From Fratercula arctica (lineage: Eukaryota; Chordata; Aves; Charadriiformes; Alcidae), in assembly GCA_947846985.1 (NCBI GenBank), contig CANTUZ010000027.1, forward strand, positions 3,035,535 through 3,099,534: 64,000 nt of DNA. Direction: 5' to 3'. The position numbers and the translations under genes are program-made. This document shows, piece by piece, positions 31,313 through 42,852 of this stretch. Under the pieces are notes generated by a model. That model saw only the letters and a program-made list of their open reading frames with translations, did no database searches and was not told the origin of the DNA. The stretch's first letter is position 1; every line of letters starts with the position of its first letter.

Positions 31313-32499
31313 GTGGTGGGGGCTCCGCTTTCCCGGGGGACCAGCCCCCGCTTGTGCCCCCTTCCCCTTCCTGGACCCTTCCCCGGGGGGTGGATTTCCC
31401 TTTATGCCTGATTTAGACCCAAATCCGGGCCTCCTTTGGCCCTTTCTGGCCAGTTTTGCCTCAAATCTGGGCCTGCTTTACGCTTTTTTGCCAGTTTTGA
31501 CCCAAATCTCAGTGTGCTTTGCCCTTTTTGGCCCTTTTCAACTCAAATCTGGGCCTGCTTTGGCCCGTTTTGGCCAGTTTTGACTCAAATCTGCGCCTGG
31601 TTTTGGCAGTTTTGACTGTTTTGACCCAAAACTGGGCCTGCTCTGGCCCTTTTTTGGCCCTTTTCAACTCAAATCTGGGCCTGCTTTGGCCCTTTTTAGC
31701 CATTTTTGACCCAAATCTGGGCCTGCTTTGGCCCTTTTGGGCCAGTTTTGACTCAAATCTGGGCCTGGTTTTGGCAGTTTTGACTGTTTTGACCAGAATC
31801 TAGGCCTGTTCTGGGCCTTTTTGGCCCTTTTCAACTCAAATCTGGGCCTGCTTTGGCCCTTTTTGGCCAGTTTTGACCCAAATCTGGGCCTGCTTTGGCC
31901 CTTCATGGCCGTTTTGACCCAGAGCTGGGCCTGCTTTGGCTCTTGGTGTCTCTTTTGGCCCCAAGCCTGGGGCTACTTGAACATTTTCCCCCCGTTTTTT
32001 CCTCTTTTGGAGCCACGATGTACTTGTTCTGTCCTTTCGGGCCGGTTTTGCCCTAAATCTGGGACTGCTTTTTCCCTTCATGGCTATTTTTTGCGAAAAC
32101 ACAGCAATGCTTTTATTTTTTGTGGCCATTGCGGTCCAAAGATGGCAACAGTTTTCCCCTTTAGGGCCAATTTGGCCCCGGCTGTGGGGGTGTTGAGCCC
32201 TTTATGGCCATTTTTGCTCCAGCGCGGGGGGGTGTTTTGCCCTTTGTGGCCAATTTTGCTGAGAACCTGGGGATGTTTTGGCTCTTCCGCCGGGTCTTTC
32301 AGGAAACACGAAACGATTTGCACTTTGGCAGGTGTTTTTGGGGGGAAACTAGGGGCGCGCTTGTGTCCTTTGTATCCGGTTTTGCTGGAAATGTGGGAGA
32401 GTTTTAGCATTTTCTGGAGATTTTTGGGGCGGAGGAGGGAGGAGGTGAGGCTGTGGGCGCTGGGGCGTGCGGCCCCGCAGAGGAGGGGGCTGCGGCGGG

Positions 32500-32594
32500 G
32501 GATTTTGTCACCCCCTGTGTCACCGTGGGAGCTGGTAGTGGTTGTACTGGTTATGCTGGTGCTGCTCACGGTGGTTGATGGTGTGACAAAAACG
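32500..32594 (+). other. IGHD: D segment 8 with 12-RSSs
   Basis: 5' nonamer 32500-32508, heptamer 32521-32527, D coding 32528-32566 (39 bp, GAGSGCTGYAGAA), 3' heptamer 32567-32573, nonamer 32586-32594. Confidence 0.95.
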
Positions 32595-33771
32595 GTGGTG
32601 GGGGCTCCGCTTTCCCGGGGGACCAGCCCCCGCTTGTGCCCCCTTCCCCTTCCTGGACCCTTCCCCGGGGGGTGGATTTCCCTTTATGGCTGATTTAGAC
32701 CCAAATCCGGGCCTCCTTTGGCCCTTTCTGGCCACTTTTGCCTCAAATCTGGGCCTGCTTTACCCTTTTTTGCCCGTTTTGACCCAAATCTCAGTGTGCT
32801 TTGCCCTTTTTGGCCCTTTTCAACTCAAATCTGGGCCTGCTTTGTCCCTTTTTGGCCAGTTTTGACTCAAATCTGCGCCTGGTTTTGGCAGTTTTGACCC
32901 AAAACTGGGCCTGCTCTGGCCCTTTTTTGGCCCTTTTCAACTCAAATCTGGGCTTGCTTTGGCCCTTTTTAGCCATTTTTGACCCAAATCTGGGCCTGCT
33001 TTGGCCCTTTTTGGCCAGTTTTGACTCAAATCTGGGCCTGGTTTTGGCAGTTTTGACTGTTTTGACCAGAATCTAGGCCTGTTCTGGGCATTTTTGGCCC
33101 TTTTCAACTCAAATCTGGGCCTGCTTTGGCCCTTTTTGGCCAGTTTTGACCCAAATCTGGGCCTGCTTTGGCCCTTTATGGCCGTTTTGACCCAGAGCTG
33201 GGCCTGCTTTGGCTCTTGATGTCTCTTTTGGCCCCAAGCCTGGGGCTACTTGAACATTTTTCCCCTGTTTTTTCCCGTTTTGGAGCCACGATGTACTTGT
33301 TCTGTCCTTTCGGGCCGGTTTTGCCCTAAATCTGGGACTGCTTTTTCCCTTCATGGCTATTTTTTGCGAAAACACGGCAATGCTTTTGTTTTTTGTGGCC
33401 ATTGTGGTCCAAAGATGGCAACAGTTTTCCCCTTTAGGGCCAATTTGGCCCCGGCTGTGGGGGTGTTGAGCCCTTTATGGCCATTTTTGCTCCAGCACGG
33501 GGGGTGTTTTGCCCTTTGTGGCCAATTTTGCTGAAAACCTGGGGATGTTTTGGCTCTTCCGCCGGGTCTTTCAGGAAACACGAAACGATTTGCACTTTGG
33601 CAGGTGTTTTTGGGGGGAAACTAGGGGCGCGCTTGTGTCCTTTGTATCCGGTTTTGCTGGAAATGTGGGAGAGTTTTAGCATTTTCTGGAGATTTTTGGG
33701 GCGGAGGAGGGAGGAGGTGAGGCTGTGGGCGCTGGGGCGTGCGGCCCCGCAGAGGAGGGGGCTGCGGCGGG

Positions 33772-33866
33772 GGATTTTGTCACCCCCTGTGTCACCGTGG
33801 GAGCTGGTGGTGGTTGTACTGGTTATGCTGGTGCTGCTCACGGTGGTTGATGGTGTGACAAAAACG
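33772..33866 (+). other. IGHD: D segment 9 with 12-RSSs
   Basis: 5' nonamer 33772-33780, heptamer 33793-33799, D coding 33800-33838 (39 bp, GAGGGCTGYAGAA), 3' heptamer 33839-33845, nonamer 33858-33866. Confidence 0.95.
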
Positions 33867-34136
33867 GTGGTGGGGGCTCCGCTTTCCCGGGGGACCAGCC
33901 CCCGCTTGTGCCCCCTTCCCCTTCCTGGACCCTTCCCCGGGGGGTGGATTTCCCTTTATGCCTGATTTAGACCCAAATCCGGGCCTCCTTTGGCCCTTTC
34001 TGGCCACTTTTGCCTCAAATCTGGGCCTGCTTTACCCTTTTTTGCCAGTTTTGACCCAAATCTCAGCGTGTTTTGCCCTTTTTGGGTGGTTTCCACCAAA
34101 AATCTGGGCCTGCTTCAGCCCTTTTTGAAAGTTGCG

Positions 34137-34144
34137 ATGCAAAT
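34137..34144 (+). promoter_or_regulatory. Octamer motif in an inter-D spacer
   Basis: Perfect ATGCAAAT upstream of D10. The homologous position in most other spacers reads ACGCAGAT, so this looks like a point-mutation product of the repeat. A second copy is at 40993-41000. No promoter context is seen. Confidence 0.25.
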
Positions 34145-35135
34145 CTGGGTGTGCTCTGGCCCCTTTTGGGTCAGTTTTGACGCCAATCTGGGCTGATTTG
34201 GCCCCTTTTGGGCTAGTTTTGACCCAAATCTAGGCCTGCTTTGGCCCTTTTTCTCTGGTTTTGACCCAAATCTGGGCCTGCTTTACGCTTTTTTGGCAGT
34301 TTTGACCCAAATCTCAGTGTACTTTGCCCTTTTTGGCCCTTTTCAACTCAAATCTGGGCCTGCTTTGGCCCTTTTTGGCCAGTTTTGTCCCAAATCTGGG
34401 CCTGGTTTTGGCAGTTTTGACTGTTTTGACCAGAATCTAGGCCTGTTCTGGGCCTTTTTGGCCCTTCCCAACTCAAATCTAGGCTTACTTTGGCCCTTTT
34501 TAGCCATTTTTGACCCAAATCTGGGCCTGCTTTGGCCCTTTATGGCCGTTTTGACCCAGAGCTGGGCCTGCTTTGGCTCTTGGTGTCTCTTTTGGCCCCA
34601 AACCTGGGGCTACTTGAACATTTTCCCCACGTTTTTTCCTCTTTTGGAGCCACGATGTACTTGTTCTGTCCTTTCGGGCCGGTTTTGCCCTAAATCTGGG
34701 ACTGCTTTTTCCCTTCATGGCTATTTTTTGCGAAAACACGGCAATGCTTTTGTTTTTTGTGGCCATTTTGGTCCAAAGATGGCAACAGTTTTCCCCTTTA
34801 GGGCCAATTTGGCCCCGGCTGTGGGGGTGTTGAGCCCTTTATGGCCATTTTTGCTCCAGCGCGGGGGGTGTTTTGCCCTTTGTGGCCAATTTTGCTGAAA
34901 ACCTGGGGATGTTTTGGCTCTTCCGCCGGGTCTTTCAGGAAACACGAAACGATTTGCACTTTGGCAGGTGTTTTTGGGGGGAAACTAGGGGCGCGCTTGT
35001 GTCCTTTGTATCCGGTTTTGCTGGAAATGTGGGAGAGTTTTAGCATTTTCTGGAGATTTTTGGGGCGGAGGAGGGAGGAGGTGAGGCTGTGGGCGCTGGG
35101 GCGTGCGGCCCCGCAGAGGAGGGGGCTGCGGCGGG

Positions 35136-35221
35136 GGATTTTGTCACCCCCTGTGTCACCGTGGGAGCTGGTAGTTGTGGTGCTGGTGCTTGTCACGGTG
35201 GTTGATGGTGTGACAAAAACG
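35136..35221 (+). other. IGHD: D segment 10 with 12-RSSs
   Basis: 5' nonamer 35136-35144, heptamer 35157-35163, D coding 35164-35193 (30 bp, GAGSCGAGAC, same as D2), 3' heptamer 35194-35200, nonamer 35213-35221. Downstream, the cassette carries a unique insertion (about 35234-35270, CCGCTCCCGCCAGCTGCTGC region) absent from the other 13 cassettes. Confidence 0.95.
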
Positions 35222-36472
35222 GTGGTGGGGGCTCAGCTCCGCTCCCGCCAGCTGCTGCGCCCGGGGGGGCCTTTCCCGGGGGACCAGCCCCCGCTTGTGC
35301 CCCCTTCCCCTTCCTGGACCCTTCCCCGGGGGGTGGATTTCCCTTTATGCCTGATTTAGACCCAAATCCGGGCCTCCTTTGGCCCTTTCTGGCCAGTTTT
35401 GCCTCAAATCTGGGCCTGCTTTACCCTTTTTTGCCAGTTTTGACCCAAATCTCAGCGTGCTTTGCCTTTTATGGTTCATTTCCACCAAAATCTGGGCCTG
35501 CTTCAGCCCTTTTTGAAAGGTTTGTCCCGTATCTGGGTGTGCTCTGGCCACTTTTTAGCCAACTTTGACCCAAATCCTGGCCTGCTTTGACCCTTTTCAG
35601 CTGGTTTCGACCCAAATCTGGGCCTGCTTTGGCCATTTTCGGGCCAGTTTTGAAAGAAATCTGGGCATTCTTTGCTTTTTTTGGCTGGCTTCCACCCAAA
35701 TCTGGGCCTGCTTTGGCCCTTTTTGGCCACTGTCACCCAAATCTGGGCCTGCTTTGGCCCTTTTTGGCCACTGTCGCCCAAATCTGGGCCTGCTTTGGCC
35801 CTTTTTGGCCACTGTCGCCCAAATCTGGGCCTGCTTTGGCCCTTTTTGGCCACTGTCGCCCAAATCTGGGCCTGCTTTGGCCCTTTTTGGCCACTGTCGC
35901 CCAAATCTGGGCCTGCTTTGGCCCTTTTCAGCCCCTTTTCACCCAAATCTCTGATGATTTTCAATCCTGGGGCCAGTTCTGCAGCCAGCGTGGGGATGTT
36001 TTGCCCTTTACAGCCATGTTTTACTGAAATATGGTGGTATTTTGCCCTTTATGGCCATTTTCCTTCCGAATATGGGGAAGTTTTGTCCCCTGGGGCCAGT
36101 TTTGACCCCGCTCTTGGGCTGTTTTGCCCTTTCAGGCCTTTTTTTGCTCCAGATCGGTGCCTTCTTTTGTTTCTTACCGATTATTTTGGCGGAATTCTAA
36201 AGATGGCGTTAGCTTTTAGGAGAGGATGAGGAGGATGTTTGCGGGTGTTTTGCATTTTAATGCCCTTTCTGCCCCCAAGAGGAGGACGCTTTTGCCCTTT
36301 GTCCCCAGGCCCGCTCAATTGTGTCGCTGCTTTTTTCCTTCGCTGGTGGCTTTTGCAGCACAAATCTGGGGGAACGTTTCTGGTTTTAGGAGCGTTTTGG
36401 GGCGGAGGAGGGAGGAGGTGAGGCTGTGGGCGCTGGGGCGTGCGGCCCCGCAGAGGAGGGGGCTGCGGCGGG

Positions 36473-36567
36473 GGATTTTGTCACCCCCTGTGTCACCGTG
36501 GGAGCTGGTTGGGGTTGTACTGGTTGTGCTGGTGCTGCTCACGGTGGTTGATGGTGTGACAAAAACG
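36473..36567 (+). other. IGHD: D segment 11 with 12-RSSs
   Basis: 5' nonamer 36473-36481, heptamer 36494-36500, D coding 36501-36539 (39 bp, GAGWGCTGCAGAA), 3' heptamer 36540-36546, nonamer 36559-36567. Same coding sequence as D12. Confidence 0.95.
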
Positions 36568-37876
36568 GTGGTGGGGGCTCCGCTTTCCCGGGGGACCAGC
36601 CCCCGCTTGTGCCCCCTTCCCCTTCCTGGACCCTTCCCCGGGGGGTGGATTTCCCTTTATGCCTGATTTAGACCCAAATCCGGGCCTGCTTTGGCCCTTT
36701 CTGGCCACTTTTGCCTCTAATCTGGGCCTGCTTTACGCTTTTTTGCCAGTTTTGACCCAAATCTCAGCGTGTTTTGCCCTTTTTGGGGGGTTTCCACCAA
36801 AAATCTGGGCCTGCTTTGGCACCCTTTGACAGTTGCAACGCAGATCTGGGTGTGCTCTGGCCCCTTTTGGGTCAGTTTTGACGCCAATCTGGGCTGATTT
36901 GGCCCCTTTTGGGCTAGTTTTGACCCAAATCTAGGCCTGCTTTGGCCCTTTTTATGTGGCTTTGACCCAAATCTGGGCCCACATTACCCTTTTTGGCCAT
37001 TTGGACCCAAATCTCAGTGTGCTTTGCCCTTTTTGGCCCTTTTCAACTCAACTCTGGGCCTGCTTTGGCCCTTTTTGGCCAGTTTTGACCCAAATCTGGG
37101 CCTGCTTTGGCCCTTTTTGGCCAGTTTTGACTCAAATCTGGCCTGGTTTTGGCAGTTTTGACTGTTTTGACCCAAAACTGGGCCTGTTCTGGGCCTTTTT
37201 GGCCCTTTTCAACTCAAATCTGGGCCTGCTTTGGCCCTTTTAAGCCATTTTTGACCCAAATCTGGGCCTGCTTTGGCCCTTTATGGCCGTTTTGACCCAG
37301 AGCTGGGCCTGCTTTGGCTCTTGGTGTCTCTTTTGGCCCCAAGCCTGGGGCTACTTGAACATTTTCCCCCCGTTTTTTCCTGTTTTGGAGCCACGATGTA
37401 CTTGTTCTGTCCTTTCGGGCCGGTTTTGCCCTAAATCTGGGACTGCTTTTTCCCTTCATGGCTATTTTTTGCGAAAACACGGCAATGCGTTTGTTTTTTG
37501 TGGCCATTTCGGTCCAAAGATGGCAACAGTTTTCCCCTTTAGGGCCAATTTGGCCCCGGCTGTGGGGGTGTTGAGCCCTTTATGGCCATTTTTGCTCCAG
37601 CGCGGGGGGTGTTTTGCCCTTTGTGGCCAATTTTGCTGAAAACCTGGGGATGTTTTGGCTCTTCCGCCGGGTCTTTCAGGAAACACGAAACGATTTGCAC
37701 TTTGGCAGGTGTTTTTGGGGGGAAAACAGGGGCGCGCTTGTGTCCTTTGTATCCGGTTTTGCTGGAAATGTGGGAGAGTTTTAGCATTTTCTGGAGATTT
37801 TTGGGGCGGAGGAGGGAGGAGGTGAGGCTGTGGGCGCTGGGGCGTGCGGCCCCGCAGAGGAGGGGGCTGCGGCGGG

Positions 37877-37971
37877 GGATTTTGTCACCCCCTGTGTCAC
37901 CGTGGGAGCTGGTTGGGGTTGTACTGGTTGTGCTGGTGCTGCTCACGGTGGTTGATGGTGTGACAAAAACG
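37877..37971 (+). other. IGHD: D segment 12 with 12-RSSs
   Basis: 5' nonamer 37877-37885, heptamer 37898-37904, D coding 37905-37943 (39 bp, GAGWGCTGCAGAA), 3' heptamer 37944-37950, nonamer 37963-37971. The downstream flank has GGTGGGGGGG for GGTGGTGGGG and CAGCTCCCGC for CAGCCCCCGC. Confidence 0.95.
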
Positions 37972-39408
37972 GTGGGGGGGGCTCCGCTTTCCCGGGGGAC
38001 CAGCTCCCGCTTGTGCCCCCTTCCCCTTCCTGGACCCTTCCCCGGGGGGTGGATTTCCCTTTATGCCTGATTTAGACCCAAATCCGGGCCTGCTTTGGCC
38101 CTTTCTGGCCACTTTTGCCTCTAATCTGGGCCTGCTTTACGCTTTTTTGCCAGTTTTGACCCAAATCTCAGCGTGTTTTGCCCTTTTTGGGGGGTTTCCA
38201 CCAAAAATCTGGGCCTGCTTTGGCACCCTTTGACAGTTGCAACGCAGATCTGGGTGTGCTCTGGCCCCTTTTGGGTCAGTTTTGACGCCAATCTGGGCTG
38301 ATTTGGCCCCTTTTGGGCTAGTTTTGACCCAAATCTAGGCCTGCTTTGGCCCTTTTTCTCTCGTTTTGACCCAAATCTGGGCCCACATTACCCTTTTTGG
38401 CCATTTGGACCCAAATCTCAGTGTGCTTTGCCCTTTTTGGCCCTTTTCAACTCAAATCTGGGCCTGCTTTGTCCCTTTTTGGCCAGTTTTGACCCAAATC
38501 TGGGCCTGGTTTTGGCAGTTTTGACTGTTTTGACCCAAAACTGGGCCTGCTCTGGCCCTTTTTTGGCCCTTTTCAACTCAAATCTGGGCCTGCTTTGGCC
38601 CTTTTTAGCCATTTTTGACCCAAATCTGGGCCTGCTTTGGCCCTTTTGGGCCAGTTTTGACTCAAATCTGGGCCTGGTTTTGGCAGTTTTGACTGTTTTG
38701 ACCCAAAACTGGGCCTGTTCTGGGCCTTTCTGGCCCTTTTCAACTCAAATCTGGGCCTGCTTTGGCCCTTTTAAGCCAGTTTTGACCCAAATCTGGGCCT
38801 GCTTTGGCCCTTTATGGCCGTTTTGACCCAGAGCTGGGCCTGCTTTGGCTCTTGGTGTCTCTTTTGGCCCCAAGCCTGGGGCTACTTGAACATTTTCCAC
38901 CCTTTTTTTCCTCTTTTGGAGCCACGATGTACTTGTTCTGTCCTTTCGGGCCGGTTTTGCCCTAAATCTAGGACTGCTTTTTCCCTTCATGGCTATTTTT
39001 TGCGAAAACACAGCAATGCTTTTATTTTTTGTGGCCATTGCGGTCCAAAGATGGCAACAGTTTTCCCCTTTAGGGCCAATTTGGCCCCGGCTGTGGGGGT
39101 GTTGAGCCCTTTATGGCCATTTTTGCTCCAGCGCGGGGGGTGTTTTGCCCTTTGTGGCCAATTTTGCTGAAAACCTGGGGATGTTTTGGCTCTTCCGCCG
39201 GGTCTTTCAGGAAACACGAAACGATTTGCACTTTGGCAGGTGTTTTTGGGGGGGAAACTAGGGGCGCGCTTGTGTCCTTTGTATCCGGTTTTGCTGGAAA
39301 TGTGGGAGAGTTTTAGCATTTTCTGGAGATTTTTGGGGCGGAGGAGGGAGGAGGTGAGGCTGTGGGCGCTGGGGCGTGCGGCCCCGCAGAGGAGGGGGCT
39401 GCGGCGGG

Positions 39409-39503
39409 GGATTTTGTCACCCCCTGTGTCACCGTGGGAGCTGGTGGTGGTTGTACTGGTTATGCTGGTGCTTGTCACGGTGGTTGATGGTGTGACAAAA
39501 ACG
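39409..39503 (+). other. IGHD: D segment 13 with 12-RSSs
   Basis: 5' nonamer 39409-39417, heptamer 39430-39436, D coding 39437-39475 (39 bp, GAGGGCTGYAGAC), 3' heptamer 39476-39482, nonamer 39495-39503. Confidence 0.95.
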
Positions 39504-40637
39504 GTGGGGGGGGGCTCCGCTTTCCCGGGGGACCAGCCCCCGCTTGTGCCCCCTTCCCCTTCCTGGACCCTTCCCCGGGGGGTGGATTTCCCTTTATGCC
39601 TGATTTAGACCCAAATCCGGGCCTCCTTTGGCCCTTTCTGGCCAGTTTTGCCTCTAATCTGGGCCTGCTTTACCCTTTTTGGCCATTTGGACCCAAATCT
39701 CAGCGTGCTTTGCCTTTTATGGTTCATCTCCACCAAAATCTGGGCCTGCTTCAGCCCTTTTTGAAAGGTTTGACCCGTATCTGGGTGTGCTCTGGCCACT
39801 TTTTAGCCAACTTTGACCCAAATCCTGGCCTGCTTTGACCCTTTTCAGCTGGTTTCGACCCAAATCTGGGCCTGCTTTGGCCATTTTCGGGCCAGTTTTG
39901 AAACCCATCTGGGCATTCTTTGCTTTTTTTGGCTGGCTTCCACCCAAATCTGGGCCTGCTTTGGCCCTTTTTGGCCACTGTCGCCCAAATCTGGGCCTGC
40001 TTTGGCCCTTTTTGGCCACTGTCATCCAAATCTGGGCCTGCTTTGGCCCTTTGTGGCCATTGTCACCCAAACCTGGGCCTGCTTTGGCCCTTTTCAGCCC
40101 CTTTTCACCCAAATCTCTGATGATTTTCAATCCTGGGGCCAGTTCTGCAGCCAACGTGGGGATGTTTTGCCCTTTACAGCCATGTTTTACTGAAATATGG
40201 CGATATTTTGCCCTTTATGGCCATTTTCCTTCCGAATATGGGGAAGTTTTGTCCCCTGGGGCCAGTTTTGACCCCGCTCTTGGGCTGTTTTGCCCTTTCA
40301 GGCCTTTTTTGCTCCAGATCGGTGCCTTCTTTTGTTTCTTACCGATTATTTTGGCGGAATTCTAAAGATGGCGTTAGCTTTTAGGAGAGGATGAGGAGGA
40401 TGTTTGCGGGTGTTTTGCATTTTAATGCCCTTTCTGCCCCCAAGAGGAGGATGCTTTTGCCCTTTGTCCCCAGGCCCGCTCAATTGTGTCGCTGCTTTTT
40501 TCCTTCGCTGGTGGCTTTTGCAGCACAAATCTGGGGGAATGTTTCTGGTTTTAGGAGCATTTTGGGGCGGAGGAGGGAGGAGGTGAGGCTGTGGGCGCTG
40601 GGGCGTGCGGCCCCGCAGAGGAGGGGGCTGCGGCGGG

Positions 40638-40722
40638 GGATTTTGTCACCCCCTGTGTCACCGTGGTAGTGGTTGGGGTGGTGCTGGTGCTGCTCACGGT
40701 GGTTGATGGTGTGACAAAAACG
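40638..40722 (+). other. IGHD: D segment 14 with 12-RSSs
   Basis: 5' nonamer 40638-40646, heptamer 40659-40665, D coding 40666-40694 (29 bp), 3' heptamer 40695-40701, nonamer 40714-40722. Like D7 it lacks the leading GGAGCTG. The hydrophilic frame reads SGWGGAGAA, with no cysteine, so it resembles D1 and D5 least. It is the last D before the gap. Confidence 0.95.
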
Positions 40723-41700
40723 GTGGTGGGGGCTCCGCTTTCCCGGGGGACCAGCCCCCGCTTGTGCCCCCTTCCCCTTCCTGGACCCTTCCCCGGGGGG
40801 TGGATTTCCCTTTATGCCTGATTTAGACCCAAATCCGGGCCTCCTTTGGCCCTTTCTGGCCAGTTTTGCCTCAAATCTGGGCCTGCTTTACCCTTTTTTG
40901 CCAGTTTTGACCCAAATCTCAGCGTGTTTTGCCCTTTTTGGGTGGTTTCCACCAAAAATCTGGGCCTGCTTCAGCCCTTTTTGAAAGTTGCGATGCAAAT
41001 CTGGGTGTGCTCTGGCCCCTTTTGGGTCAGTTTTGACGCCAATCTGGGCTGATTTGGCCCCTTTTTCTCTGGTTTTGACCCAAATCTGGGCCTGCTTTAT
41101 GCTTTTATTCCATTTTGATGCTAATCTCAGCATGATTTGCCCTTTTTGGCCCTTTTTAACTCAGATCTGGAACCTGCTTTCGCGCTTTTCAGGCCCGTTT
41201 TGACCCAAATCTGGGCCTGCTTAAACCCTTCCTGGCCCTTGCAACCCAAATCTGGGCCTGCGTTGGCCCTTTTTGGGCCTGTTTTACCTTTATTTTTCTG
41301 GTTTTGACCCAAATCTAGGCCTGCTTTGGCCCTTCTTGGCCATTTTGACCCAAATCTCAGTGTGCTTTGCCCTTTTTGGCCCTTTTCAACTCAAATCTGG
41401 GTCTCTTTTGGCCCTTTTTGGCCAGTTTTGGCCCAAATCTGGGCCTCATTTGGCCCTTTTTGGTCTGTTTTGCCCAAATCTGGGTCTCTTTTGGTCCTTT
41501 ATGAATGTTTTGACCCAAATCTGGGCCTGTTTTGGGCCCTTTTGACTGTTTTGACCAAAATCTAGGCCTGTTCTGGGCTTTTTTGGCCCTTTTCGACTGA
41601 AATCTAGGCCTGCTTTTGCCCTTTTTAACCATTTTTGACCCAAATCTGGGCCTGGTTTACCTTTTTTGGCCATTCTTAACCCAAATCTCCGAAGCTTTTG

Positions 41701-42000
41701 CCCTTTATGACTAGTTTTACACCAAATCTGGGATTGTTTGTGAGCTTTTCCGCTTTCTGGCCATTTTTAACCCCCCAAAAAGGGGATGTTTTGCTTTACT
41801 ACCATTTTTTCCCCTAAAATATGGGGATGCTTTTGTTGGTTTGAGGCGTTTCTGTTTCAAATGTTGGGATGTTTTTCCATTTTTGGCCAGTTTTGCCCCA
41901 AATAGGGACATCTTTGGGCCATTAAGCCTTTTTTTACCCCAAATCTGGGGATGTTTTCCTTTTATGGCCATTTTTGCCCCAAATATTCAGATAATTTGGC
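41701..42000. repeat. Decayed repeats at the end of the D cluster
   Basis: TTTTGCCCCAAATATGGGGATG-like units, increasingly AT-rich, with no D cassette. No gene seen. Confidence 0.75.
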
Positions 42001-42852
42001 TTTTTTGGGCACGTTTTGCCCCAAATATGGGCATTTCTCTGCTTTATATGAGCATTTTTCATCCCAAATATGGGGAGTTTTCATCTTCTTGGCCATTTTT
42101 GCCCCAAATATTTGGATGCTTTTGCCTCTTTCGGCTGTTTTTGCCCCAAATATTCAGATAATTTGGCTTTTTTGGGCACGTTTTGCCCCAAATATGGGCA
42201 TTTCTCTGCTTTATATGAGCATTTTTCATCCCAAATATGGGGAGTTTTCCTCTTCTTGGCCATTTTTGCCCCAAATATTTGGATGCTTTTGCCTCTTTCG
42301 GCTATTTTTGCCCCAAATATTCAGATAATTTGGCTTTTTTTGGCACGTTTTGCCGAAAAAGATGCCATTTCTCTGCCTTATACGGGCATTGTGGTCCCAA
42401 ATATGGGGAGTTTTCCTCTTCATGGACATTTTTGCCCCAAATATTTGGATGCTTTTGCCTCTTTTGGCTGTTTTTGCCCCAAATATTCAGATAATTTGGC
42501 TTTTTTGGGCACGTTTTGCCCCAAATATGGGCATTTCTCTGCTTTATATGAGCATTTTTCATCCCAAATACGGGGAGTTTTCCTCTTCATGGACATTTTT
42601 GCCCCAAATATTTGGATGCTTTTGCCTCTTTTGGCTGTTTTTGCCCCAAATATTCAGATAATTTGGCTTTTTTTGGCACGTTTTGCCCCAAATATGGGCA
42701 TTTCTCTGCTTTATATGAGCATTTTTCATCCCAAATATGGGGAGTTTTCATCTTCTTGTCCATTTTTGCCCCAAATATTTGGATGCTTTTGCCTCTTTCA
42801 GCTATTTTTGCCCCAAATATTCAGATAATTTGGCTTTTTTGGGTCATTTTTG
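42001..42852. repeat. 167-bp tandem repeat
   Basis: About five units of 167 bp (CATCCCAAATATGGGGAG recurs near 42060, 42227, 42394, 42563 and 42732), each made of five or six shorter units with TTTTGCCCCAAATATTCAGA. The array runs into the assembly gap. Confidence 0.9.

Larger units (their letters stand above)
23240..41700. repeat. Inter-D spacers: 40-42-bp GGGCCTGCTTTGGCCC repeats
   Basis: The 1.15-1.57 kb between successive D segments is filled by units of about 40 bp with GACCCAAATCTGGGCCTGCT and TTGGCCCTTTTTGGCCAG. Two more unique blocks alternate within it. Block A has CCTGGGGCTACTTGAACATT and AGGGGCGCGCTTGTGTCC, and precedes D2, D4, D5, D8, D9, D10, D12 and D13. Block B has TTCTAAAGATGGCGTTAGCT and CGCTCAATTGTGTCGCTGC, and precedes D3, D6, D7, D11 and D14. 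No gene other than the D segments is seen. Open frames across the repeats follow its period. Confidence 0.9.

Noticed and set aside
22970..40830. Recurring open frames of about 146-162 codons ending in FPGGWISLY
   Set aside because: They read straight through the D cassette including both RSSs; their recurrence reflects cassette duplication. The same DNA is fully explained by D segments.
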